Part shown: positions 22,701 through 35,000 of the stretch, in pieces
Position numbering within the stretch: the stretch's first letter is position 1
How the letters are laid out: every line of letters begins with the position of its first letter
Assembly: GCF_023343835.1 (NCBI RefSeq)
Contig: NC_064433.1
Span: forward strand, 30,535,214-30,599,213
Length of the DNA: 64,000 nt
Direction of reading: 5' to 3'
DNA from: Lagopus muta
Lineage: Eukaryota; Chordata; Aves; Galliformes; Phasianidae
Notes under the pieces: generated by a model
Database searches by the model: none
Told to the model about the DNA's origin: nothing
What the model saw: the letters and a program-made list of their open reading frames with translations, nothing else
Program-made: the position numbers and the translations under genes

Positions 22701-25700
22701 AAGCAAGCTAAGGCAGATCAGTAAGTGGTGCACTCTGATGGAACCCCAGAGAACCAGCAAGATCAGCCCCCCCATTTAGTATTTCTTGAAAAAAAATAAA
22801 TAAATTGAATCTCCATTCTATAAATACATGTGTGGATGTATATGTAATATTTTTTGTAAATTATTTATTATTTTTAGGAAAATTGTTGGCATTCCTAGAT
22901 GTTTTGAGGATTGGATCCTCAAAACAATTGTAGGCAACAGTTGTTATCTACTGAACTTACAGTTCTACTTTTCAATTACATCTGCTCAAAGTATGGCTTT
23001 TAACAGTACCACATAAGGTCTGTCAAATCCAATACTTTTTCCTCAGCAGTGGGCAATTGAAGAGTCTTTGTGAAGAATGCAGGATGAAGCATAAAAGTAG
23101 AGCCTTGCAGTTTATTTTTTAGCAGTATTTAAGGTTTTTGATACGCATTTGCATGCACTCATGCAGATGAATGTTGAACTCTTGTGTAGTCTGGTGTTTA
23201 GCATAAGCAGTGCCAAAGCTTATTTATGCATTTACAAAAACTTCTTCCGTTTGTTGATCTGAGATCCTCATGTTTTGCACATTAAGAGTTGTTTTTTGTT
23301 TATCTTTATTACACTTCACATAGTTGTCTTGCTTGAAGTCAAGGGGTCAGTCCTTCAATCTAATTGAAACTTTCATATCTTCAGCTCCTCTGGGTTCCTT
23401 TACTGGAGAAATGAACATTGCTACAGGTGTTATAGATGTGCTCTCATTTGGTAAAGATGAATATTTAAACCTAGACTCTTACAAAATGGCAGCATGCAGA
23501 TTTTATCTTTGCACTTTTTTCTCTCCTGCGTTCAGTCTGATGCAATATTTTTGTTGTCGATCTGAATATCCTAAGTTGGCTGGTGTCCACGTGTAGACAA
23601 CTTGTGGCTGTTTATTATTATATTCTGGATTTTTTTTAAAATATGTATGAACAACATATGTAAACATTTTGAGTGTGGTGAGAAAAATAATTCTACTGAG
23701 TACAGACAGTTTTTAAAAGGGCAAAATGCACATCTCCACTTGTGTCAGAAGTGGCTCAATTCCTGGCAGAAATGAGAAGCGGTTGGGTAAACCTGTTTAT
23801 GCAGTCTCCCTTATATACAAGAGAAAGGTAAATGAGTGGGAAAATGTTACATCCAGCATTGTGGAAAGGACGTGTTTGTTTGTATACGTACCCAAGAATT
23901 TTGTTTCCTGTAAGGACCTTGCGCCTTCTGTTTATCACCTGTGTGCAGAGTGCTTTTACCCCTGCTGAGTCACGATTTGCTGAATGACCTCTGCTACTGC
24001 TTCAGTTGGAGACCTCTGCTGTGTATCAGGCGAGGAGTGCCAAAGTCCCTTATTTGGGAAACGAAAGCATGACACAGCATTACAGCTGAGTTCATTGGAA
24101 ATGCTATAAGCAGAGAGAATGGAAATGCACTTATGCAGCTATGAAAAGTAAATCCTCATTTATCCTTTAAATCATTTACTGGTAGTAATGACTCATTGTT
24201 ATTTAAAAAGAATAGTAGTGTTCATTCCAGTGTGCTGAGTTTGGCAGTTTTGCACTGTAGATTTTACCTGAATATTTAAATAGTGCTAAACCTGAGGGAT
24301 AGATGTTACTCTGTTGGCTATCTTTTCTGAACAGAGGAAATATGTACATAACTAAAGTGGTTAAGTCTAAATCTAGATAATCCTCGGTTTATGGTACCAA
24401 TATATAATCTATACTGAATAGTTTGTGAGGCCAAATAAGTTACCAGAAACTGTAAGCACTGACTGCCTTTTCATAAATGTAGGAAGGTTTTACTATAGAG
24501 CCATAAAAGTATGTCCATTCCATCCGTTTGCCCTTCCTATGTGATGTTTTAAATTTGAATGTGTGAGCACGTATGGACTGTGGAAAGCAGAATCCAGAGT
24601 CAATTTATGGAAATATCTACAGCTATTACTTACATTAAAATCCTTTAAATAGCTAGTTTATGTAGCTGCTGGAAGCATAATTAGCCCATAAACAGCTTCG
24701 TACTTCACATTTTGTGTAGCTGTTTACTTTCTTTGTAGAATGTATAGGTATAATATTTTAACCGAGACTGAAACTTACCTTTGACCATTAAAGGCTTTAC
24801 TATAATTTGTCATATAAAACTTCCTCTTTTGGAGGCTTATTGTACTCCCATGGTATGCAATAAACCGTTTTATGGATAAAAAGTTTTCTCACTGTGTTCA
24901 GCAGGGGAATAGTGGTTGTTGCTGCGGAAGTGCTTATTATGCTGTTCTTTTGATAGCCTTGTTCAGATTAAAACAAGAGTATGGCAGGAACTTAAAGTAG
25001 TTCTTTTTTTTCTTGAGACCCACTGGTGCCACAGTTACCATAATGCTGAGATGTCGCTGTGTGGGGAAGTTAGCCATCTGAACAGTGTCATGCAGTCCCC
25101 ACAGGTATGATCTTGTGCATGTACTCAAGCTTTTGCAGGACTGGACTTGATGGATTTTATGTTGCAGTATTTCTGATAGAATATAATTTGCTGAAGTAAT
25201 AGCACAGGAATATGATACTTTTTTTTTTTTTTCTTCTTGTTGCTATACTAAGAAATCTTCACTTTTCTTTGTGATATGACATGGAATATCATGAGTTGTA
25301 CAGACTATGCTATAAGTTGTACAAACAATCTGGAGAATTTTAAAACATCGAATAGTTCTATAAATAAGATGTATATAATCTATAGTTCACTTGTGGTTTA
25401 ACCTTTGATCAGTACACTTGTGAAGCAATCCTAATACCTCACAACCACTCCAAACTAGGAAATGAAAAATGTCTACATTGCAAAATCTCCTTTTTATTCC
25501 ACATAAAGTATTCTTGCATGCATAGGTTAGCACATGCAAACCAGGTGATCTGGACTGCTGCTTATGAGCAATGAAGCTACAGGAAGTAATGTAGCATGGA
25601 ATCTCTTCACCAGGAATTAAGAATAATTTCTGATATTGAGAAATATCATTAAGTAGATCCACTAATTAGTGTGGAAATAGGTAATATTTTTAAAATGAGA

Positions 25701-25968
25701 AATGTGCTTTATTATAGATTTTTAGAGTTAATTATGGCTAGCGGATGCTATTATTAAGCACATTTTGTTCCTTTCTGTTCTGATTGCTAAGTTATTTTTA
25801 ACATGTTAGTTTACAGAACTCCTCAAGGTCACGATCTAGGTTGATCTCATTTTCTAACAAACAGCCCCAAATAGAAAAGTCTCAGAGAGAAATGCTATGA
25901 TAATGCCAATGAGAATTTGGCTGCAGGAGATAGAATTTAAATGATAATTACTACATTAGTGTGCTAGA
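19800..25968. other. Intergenic, no gene recognised
   Basis: AT-rich sequence beyond the CpG island with scattered A/T runs (for example 25,220-25,231). No repeat of a recognisable family, RNA gene or convincing coding exon. By synteny this begins the interval between SLC38A2 and SLC38A4. Confidence 0.55.
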
Positions 25969-26040
25969 CATAGAACCATAGAACCAGAGAATGACTTGGG
26001 ATGGAAGGGGCCTTAACCATCCCTTAATTCCCCTTTCCTG
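25969..26040 (-). mobile_element. CR1 LINE 3'-end fragment
   Basis: Starts with the antisense CR1 tail (catagaaccatagaaccaga) and runs into the degenerate gggatggaaggggcctta motif typical of avian CR1 3' ends. Strongly 5'-truncated, about 70 bp. Orientation minus because the 3' tail is at the left. Confidence 0.75.
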
Positions 26041-29000
26041 GGAGCTGAATAGATTTGTGTATTTATTCTTCCAGCGCTTTTTAAGTATTCTATAATATTT
26101 GATTGTATGTAACAGATACCACGAGTTGTTGAAAAGAAACTGAAACTTTAATTGTTACCAAAAAGGACTTAGAAAAACATATGAATTTAGATGAAAAACA
26201 AATAAATGTGACTTTCCTTTCTCTTAAAGAAGACATGTAAGGCAGTATTACAGTAGAGAGAATAACTGACCTGGACAAAATCACACAAATAGAAAATGAA
26301 GCAAATGAACAGTACTGCCTCTCTACTCTTATCCTTGTAGTTTCCTTAAGTGCAGGCAAGACATTTTTGTTCCATTATTCTTTGAGTGCTTTGCTTCTCA
26401 CACTCTGCCTAGTGTCCATGAGCCAGATACCTGAGGTCAGATTAATACCTTGCAAAAGCTTAATGATAGAAAAAAGACTTTTCTGTGGTTTTTAATTTTA
26501 TGCAGACTTTTGAAATTTACTTGTAACAAGGCCTTGCAAGGAAAAAAAAAACAACAAAAAAAGACTAGAGGCAGAGGAGAGCTCATTAGAAAGAGTCACA
26601 GAGAAGCAAGAAACTCTTCAGAAAGGCCAATTCATCTCTTATTCACTAAATTGCCATCAGGAGCCATCATGGTCCTTCAACAACAGTTTGCCTGGGCTGA
26701 GTTATCACTTGCATGAGTATTTTGTTCCTGATCTGTGTATGCCACCTTCCCCAAACCTGAGGGACTGTTTTATGTAAGGGTACATATGATTAGCTCTTTG
26801 GCAGCTTTTTTCTCTTTTTTATTCTTTTTTTTTCTGATAGCCCTAAAAATCTGTGACTGCCAGGAACTGTGTATATCCCTCTGTCCTCGCAGTCTTTTGC
26901 TGTTGTAACAAAATCCCCAGAGCTGCTGGGTAGATGCGCAGAGTGGGACTGGGGTGCTCACCTGGTGTGAGCTAGCGGCAGGGGTTAGCGTGCTGCATGA
27001 TGATCAGGTCCTGAGACGCATTTCAACAGATGCTGAGACCTGCTGTGTCTAATACCTCCTGCTTAGGCCTTGCTCAAGGCTCTCAGGCCCCTGAGGGCAG
27101 TAGCAGGTCTCAGCTACCCTAGGCAGCCTCACTGGGGACAAACACACTGCTTGGTTAAGCACAGATCCCGTTCTTTCTTGTGCTGTTATCTGTGTCCAGC
27201 TCTTGCAGCAGGGTTTGCTGGCTGCCTTTTTGGCCGGACCTTGAACCTGCATTAACGTCAGCTATGTCTCCAGCCCTTTCCTGGCTAGACCTTGGACCTG
27301 TATTACAGGTAGCCTGTTCTCAGCTCCCTCCTCAGGAGCACCTGACTGCACCGCCTGGCTGCACTGCGGACCTGGGGCAATACTGCGCTTGGGACTGTGA
27401 AAGGATTATGTCCTTATCACCACGCTGACCCTGCCTGCGTGCCACAGGACTGGCCTATTGCTGGGGTTATCTCAGACTCCTGGCACATCCTCCCCTGTGA
27501 CACACATGAGACTCGGTGAAACAATTGTGTTTCTAGGTAGCAGAGTGGTGTAACTAGTTCTGGCAGACTGAGAACTTTCTTTTGTGGCTCATGGCATTTA
27601 GCTTCATCCTTCTTGCAGGTGCATGCAGAGCCGTTGTGCTAATTTTATATTTACAAGCTACTGTAAAGTATTTAAAAAGAAAAATGGATCCTCTTCTTTT
27701 CTTAATACTCCCCATCCACTCTGAAAGCTCGTGAAGAACACACCCTCAGCTGGACCCCACTCCCTAAAAGCACCTCGATAGGCTTCTGACCTTCATGACT
27801 CCTGGTAAGGAGGTCCAGCTTCATGGTAGCCAGCTGGATCTCTTTTGACAATTTTCATTACCTGCATCAGATGTAAATATTTTCTTTCTCAAAGTTACAC
27901 CATTTAAGGGCACCTTTTAATACCGTGAGGAATTTTGCATTTACGTAATATTATGTTGGTTGTAGTTCAAGACATTCAGTAAGAATTTGGCCCCAATCCT
28001 GTAGTAAATAAAAGGAAGGTGTGGGAGTCTCTCTGTGTAGAGTCACTACGAGCTTCCATGGGTAAACAAAATAGTTTATCACTGAGTACTATACATTTTT
28101 TGGTTAAATTTTAGCTTTAGTCTTAAGTTCTAGTTGCTTGTAAATCACGAGGAAGACAGTATGAGACTACGATGATCTGTATTTGAACACATAGCTTGGT
28201 TAATCATTAGGTGAACATCTGAACCCCGTATTCAGGGGCCATCCCTTTCATTTTAAAGTATATCTGAATTTTCCTAACCAGTAAAAATCTGAAATCTGAA
28301 TGTGTTGTACAACAGGAACAATGGTAAGATTTTATATTAGTTACAGAGTATAAAACATGCCAATATATTTATTAAAACATCTTCTCTCAAGATTTTATAT
28401 TCCTTATTATAAAATTATTTAAAAAGCAGCATGCTACCTCTATAAATTACAAGGAGGACTGTACAAATGTAAGTATTTTGCAAAGTGTGTAGATTGTAGT
28501 GCTTCGGAATACTGCTTTATCTGATTTCATGCTTCTATACACACAAATACAGTCACACATGCTGCCATGTGTAGATGATAATCCCCATGCAAGACCAGAT
28601 GATTATTAAAAAAGTACTCTGGCAGCAGAAATTATGAATTTTCTTGTTATTGTGTGCCCACACAATGTATGAAGTTGATGTAATCAATCTGTGACTCTTT
28701 ATCAGAACTTGTATGAGTAATTCAGCCTTTTGTCTATCCTTAGCTAATCATGCAAAAGCCAGGAATGGAGGAATGGTGAACTGGTAATATAATTGGTTGT
28801 GTAAATCTGAGTGGATAGGCAGCTGGATTTTCTTCAGTCAATTCTTCCTAGCCACTGTCTTTGATTCTGTAATCCTTTTGAGCCAAGCATGGTCCCAGGT
28901 TCCATATACACATTAATGCCACGGTAAGAAACTTGTTGCAGAAAGGTTGTGCTACCTGAAGCATTACTGCTCCCTCAGCCAAACTGGCAGGACTGATTAT

Positions 29001-31229
29001 GTGAAGTTTCTTCTTTGGTTTCAGCGCAAAGTCACTAGATTTCTAAGTTATTTTTAAACAACCCACTCTATTTTACATGAAATGCATAAAGCATGCTCAC
29101 GTGTCTTTCATCAGCTCAGCTCTGGATGTAGTACGTTCCGCTAAATTTGTGATCACAAACATCTGGTGGATGATAACTGTTCTTGCAGCTGGACTGAGTG
29201 CAGGTACACAGTGTGCTCTGCAGTGCAAAGGAGAGGAAGAGGAGAAGGAACACAGGATGATGTGCTCACCACCACTCTTTTTAGCTTCATTCTATGGGTC
29301 ACGATTAGCAAGGGCAGTGGTTCCTTCACAGACACATGGACCTGAGGTCTGGAGCCCTAGATGCATAGTCTTTCATTCCCAGTGCTGTGCAGAACATTTA
29401 AAACTTTTCTTTCTGTTGAAATAAATAAAAAAAAAAGTCTTCTTTAAAACTTGTGGAGCTGCAGTAGAGTGAAGGGTAATACAATTCCTGTCTTTCTTCT
29501 GATATTTGAACAAGTGCTGCTTATGCTAGAGAAGTAGAGAGATGTAGGAAAAGACCATCAAGAATTGTTGTTTCTATTTCTTACTTTTATTTGTTGCTTC
29601 AACCAGATGTCTTTAATGCTGTGCCATATAGGTAAAATAGTTTCAGAAGTGTCCTAACAAGCTGACATAGGGTTTCCTAACAATATATGTAAGTATGCTA
29701 TTTCACCCTTTTCCAGGTCTTTAAATAAAAAAATTATGAGAGTGGTAAGTGATATTCTTGACTTTCTATTTTAATAAATCTCCAATTTCCAATGGAATTG
29801 GAAAACTAAGTAACTAAACTTTGATGTTTCTGTGTTCTAGAAGTGATTATTTCTTCTTCCTGCCCATTCTGGTATATTATTGAGGAAGATATTTCAATTT
29901 CAGATGGTGTAAATACTGACTTTGAGATTTCAAGTTTATTTACATGTGCAACGTTGTACAGAGACTTGTTCAACCAATTGTATATTCACTTTTGGTTACT
30001 AGACAGACAAAATCAGAAATTCGCTCAGCCAACTCTGGTTTGGTTGCTCTTTCTGTCTCCCTATTCTTTGAATTTAATATTCTCCACTGTTTGACATCTT
30101 GCATGCTTTTGTTTCAATGTCCAGCTCTCTTCTTTTGGTGCAAAGAAAGCTATACTTTTTTGTATAGTAAAATGATTTTGTATATTATATTCTTTTACAG
30201 TTGTAACACGTGAAATTACTCTGATTGTATGGTACTCTGTAGGTATAAGATAACAATCATACTAATTAGATGCAGGTGTTGACTAACATCAATGGCTGCC
30301 ATATGATACAAGCTGTGCAAGGCAGAGTAAAACACTGAGGCAGATTCCCTGTTATTATGATATGCATATGATGTGATATGCCTGCATGTTATCAAAGAAT
30401 TTAGTCCAAACTATCTGTAGAATCCTTCCCCTAAGTTTAAAAAACAGTTTATGCCTTAAATATTTGACACAAAACATCACTTTCTTATCTCCTGCCAACT
30501 TAGACAATGCCAGAAAAAAATAGGGTCAATGTTCTCACACAAAGGGATAATTTAATTCAAGCCACAGTTAGAATTCATCTAGGCTGGGAAAAAAAAAAAA
30601 AAAAGAAAAAAAGGAGGGGACACTGAACCCATTTTGGAGTCCAGAGAACAAATTCTTGTTGACTGGAAGCCAGGACTCCTTCCTATTGCTGCTGGGTTTA
30701 CAATAGTTAAAATAATCTGTTCCATCTCAATACTGCAATTATTCTATTGGGGGGGGGGAGGGAGGGAAGACTTAGAAGAATGAATTAAATATTTCATTCT
30801 AAGATGTATCTACAGAAAAAGCTGCATTTTGCTAAAGCCTGATGATCTGCTTTGTCATGAAGCAAGTCTTTATGAAAGTCTTTAGCATTCATTTCCTTTT
30901 GTCTGGCAGCAACTCATTCATGAAAGTTCTGAATACTCATCTTGTTACTATTGTTTTTCTTTCTTATAGAAAATACTTCAATTGGTTCCCCAAAAGCTAT
31001 TTTTCTGCTTTGTATCTTTTCTCTCCGTTTATGTAGAGATGTTGGTTTTGGATTTTTATTTTAAAGGCGGTCATTTTTGGTGAGCAGTAGATATGCTGAA
31101 AAAAAAAAAAGATGGTTATATTTTGCTTCTGGAGAAATTCAGAGGTTTTTTTGAATGTTGAATTAAAGAAGTCATGGTGAACAGACAGGGAAAATAGCCC
31201 TTGAAAAATCAGCTTGTCTGTCTTCTGCT
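26041..31229. other. Intergenic, no gene recognised
   Basis: Contains a GC-richer patch at about 26,990-27,500 (described separately), an A-rich run at 30,589-30,611 and a G9 run near 30,750. No coding exon or repeat family otherwise recognised. Confidence 0.5.
27225..27375 (+). repeat. Decayed minisatellite-like repeats
   Basis: Three imperfect copies of a motif like tggc-ggacc-ttg-acctg begin near 27,229, 27,281 and 27,352. The first two copies also share flanking sequence over about 50 bp. They sit in a 500-bp GC-rich patch in an AT-rich region. The family was not recognised; it may be part of an old LTR element. Confidence 0.4.
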
Positions 31230-32070
31230 CTCAAGGTATATTTAGGGAGGCGTGATCCCTTCTTGGCAGAGATGTGTCCACCGTGTTCTCAGAAGTCTCT
31301 TTCCAGCCTTTCCAAGGAATCAATTCCATTAATTGCTCTCCTGATAGCAGGCTCTTCCTAATGTCTAACCTAGCAATTTTAGTCCACTTCAGTCTGTTCT
31401 CTCTGCATTAGCCTTTACACATCTGAAGATCATTGCCACGTTTCCCCACAGTGGTTTCACTTGTAGATGAAGGGCTGGGTTGTTCCAATGTTTCCTAGGC
31501 TCGGAGAGCTCTACCCGCTTTCCTCTGTACTCTGTCCATTTGGTTCCTGGTGTTCCTGGAATTGATGCTTTAGGCTGGACAGGGTACTCCATCTGAACAA
31601 AGCCTTCCTATTGACACTTCTCCAGGACACTGTTTGCTTTTCTTGCAACCTAGTAGCATTGCTGACGTATGTCCAGTGTGTGACCCCTGATCCCTTGTGA
31701 GGAACTGCTGCCCAGTCAGTCCTTCCCCGTCCTGTATTTTGCTCAATCAGTTACTCCCGAGCGCTGTGCTTTGTGTTTCTCCTTAGTGGAATGTGTTCCG
31801 TTTTTTTAAGGCCCATATGCACACCTATGTGTGTTTCTGTAAAGTGTCCTCTGTTTCTTCAGCTCATCTTTCTGTCAAATCCTGCTGTCTTTGTAGGACA
31901 GGACTTGCAGCTTTTCCAAGCGCTGCATCCTTTGCAAAGCTTATAGGAACACTATTGATTCTGTTATGCAAATCATTAACAAAAATACTGACAAATACTA
32001 AGTCTGCTAAGTATTGTAGAATATAGGGGGCATGGAATATCCCATTCAGTGACTCCTCATTACTGTGGCT
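31230..32070 (-). mobile_element. Old CR1 LINE fragment (about 0.8 kb)
   Basis: Antisense CR1 landmarks occur in the right order: ctcttcctaatgtctaacct (near 31,350), ggctggacagggtactcca (near 31,573), tgacgtatgtccagtg (near 31,662) and a catcctttgcaaa...caaatcattaacaaaaatact block (near 31,926-31,990). Divergence is high, so the insertion is old. Boundaries are approximate. Confidence 0.7.
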
Positions 32071-35000
32071 TATAGGACAGCCTTGGTGGGGACAGAGCTA
32101 TTCCACTGAAATGCCAAGATTTGGCAGAGGTGGGATGAGGTTTTGTCAAATCGTTGTCCTGGGAGCACTGAACACAACGCTGCTGAGGGAGATCCTCTTG
32201 AACTCTGAGGCAGAAAAGCAATAACTTGGAATATCTGTGCTGTCCACACAACCAGGGAATTTGAATTTGTTGTTCTACAGTGGTGGTCTGAGTGTATGGG
32301 GCATAGATCTGTAGATATCCATGGTGCATATATTCTTCTGTTTGTGGAAAGGTTGTTAATAACTTTTGAAAGAATGAAACTTTCCCCCCCCCAACTTAAA
32401 TGCTGTCTATTTTACATTAAAAACCTACTTTTTTTTTTTTTTTCCCACAAAATATTATGACTAGGATTTTTTAAATTTCTGTCAGGACTCTTCCATGAAA
32501 ATGACTCAGTATTTGGGTTTCACACACAAGTTTTTCAAAATCTCATGGGTTTTAAACTAATGTTTCTATTATAGTTATTTTTTCAGTAGCTTCCAATAAG
32601 CAGATGCTTTATAAAAGTGATCTTTTGATAGCATGAAAAGTGCTTTTCTTCCCTACAACTTCCCATAAAATCTTTCTTTATCCAAACATGTAAAGATGAT
32701 GAATTTGCTGTTCTTGATAACAATGACTGCACTCTTCTCCAAGGCCAGATACAAAAAACACAGTTTGAGCTGTGCTGACTTAAACTTTCTGTTATTTAGC
32801 TCAGCAGATGAAAAAGTAAAGATCCACCAATAAACATTTTAGAACTTTGTGCCTGTGCACCCTTGAAATTAGCTGCAAAAATAATTGAGACTTACTATGT
32901 TTTAAGTATGGTAAAGCACGATTTCTGAGGCCAAACTTACTCTACTGTATGGACTTGTAGAAGTATTTGCTTATTTAATGCAAGGAAAGTTAGCAAATAC
33001 TACACCTGATGCATATTACAAGGATTCTAAATTATAGCCCTGCATTTCATTTGAAAGGAGTCAGACAAGGAAAAATAACATTAAAGAATGGTGTGCCAAC
33101 CAGGTAATTTAAGACATGAATGATTCAGACAGGCTGATTCTTGATACTGTGTTATTGAGTCATCAGCAGTGCAGCCTGGTATAAAGAAATGTTTTGTTTT
33201 TTATTGCTTTATGTAGTTGTTGACTGAATGACACTGCATTATATCAGCAAAATATAAACAGAATCACATCCATAGTAACTCATACATTAGAGTAATTGGG
33301 AGGTGATTTTTGCCACTGAAGGGGTCCAGCTCTGGTGCAGCCAAATTCTGAGGAAACAGATCAGGACTTAGCTCAATACTAGACCAGCTCAAAAGAGAGC
33401 GTGAAGTTACCTAATCAGTAACACATGGCCAGAACTGAAACATATTTATTGAAAAAAGAGCTGGAGAAATACAACACGAGAAGATAAGGCAGTGGTCTCT
33501 CCGTGGCTTATTAAAGTTTGGAAATGTGCATCCTAAAAGACTAACTTGCCCCATAATTTTGCAACTCATTCAGAGTTGGTATTTTTAATTTCAAGGAGCA
33601 CTGTCATTTGAAATGAAAAGTTGAAACATGAATAGATATTTTTAATTGTAGTGCTTTACAATGCATAAACAAATGGTCAAAATTTACTTAAAAAAAAAAA
33701 AAAAAGTTGATTTCTTTTTGTTTTTTTTTCCACCAAAAGGAAGTATAAAGCCAAAGGGCTCGGGCACTGTTGAACTGGTTCATCTGGCTTGCTCTTGAGT
33801 AACAGATGCTGTTGCCTGACTGAAAATAATCAGTCAGGATTGACTGAAGGGTTAGGTCTGAGTATGACAGCCAGTGTAAGATAAGCCTATGTATGGCAGC
33901 TGCCATCACACTGAAGGGACGGACTTTCTAAGCCACTGTCACTTGCCTGCTTTCTTCTAACCAGAAAATTTTGCCTCTTTCCCTACCCCAGCCTCTAGCA
34001 GAACTGAATGCATTGTTACTCGTTAACAATATCCCGTTAAAACCATTTGAGTGAGTTTAAGTACTTCATAGTAAGGGATTAAAAAAAAATAAAAAATGTC
34101 TGAATCAATTTTGACAGAACTGGGTTAGAGGAGACGGGATCTGCAGTGATGCCACCAGATGGGAAGGTGCAGCCATCTCCCTTGGGATGGGTGGTGAGGC
34201 CCGAACAAGCAGCCTGGGGACATATATGTGGGTAACTACTGACACTGCCTTAGCCAGAGAAGTCTGTCTGACTGGACATCTCTTTAGTCCTACCCTCATC
34301 TTCAGTGCATTTCTGAGTTAACAAAGATGTGTAAGATAATCGCAGCATCAGTGAAACAACAGCATCAGAATGTCTGAAGAAAGAAGCAATTGCAAAAAAG
34401 CATAGGGATTGTTACTGTACTTTGTAGACTTTAGGGGTGAGGAGGAGCAGCTTTGTAACCTCTTCAATGCTGTGATTAATTTGACTTTGGATGTCGCAGT
34501 TGCTGTTAAAATTCATTTTCTTCCTTTCACTGAAGGCATCAGGAACTCTTCACACCTCTCCATTGTTGTTACTGAGCCACAGGAGGATACTATTCAGGGT
34601 ATCGGACTGTGTTGCAAAGATAATGTCATCTGAGGGAGTCCTTTCTCCTTCCATGTTCCTCTTCTATTTGTCTCCCATTGCCACCCCTACATCGCTGTAC
34701 TTCAGCGTCTCCAGGGTCATCTGAGCCTTCCTGCAGTCCAGCTTCTTGTGGAGCCCACAGACAAAACCCCATGGGTATTGCTGAGGAGGAAGCAAACTGG
34801 TGTGGTGAAAGAGAAGAAGCCCAGGCTTCTGGAACTGGTTTTGCTGCTGAAGCCAGTGGGAAGTGAAGCAACCACTGAGACAATCATTCCTCATATTATT
34901 CAGATGTAAATACATTAAAATGTTCTAGAAATAGTTTGGAAGAGTGGACAGATGATTGAGCACAAGTATGACAAGTTCAACTTTTTTCAGGATGAATAGT

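Noticed and set aside
30589..30611. A-rich run as the tail of a processed pseudogene
   Set aside because: The upstream sequence shows no coding similarity or target duplication; it looks like a simple A-rich repeat.
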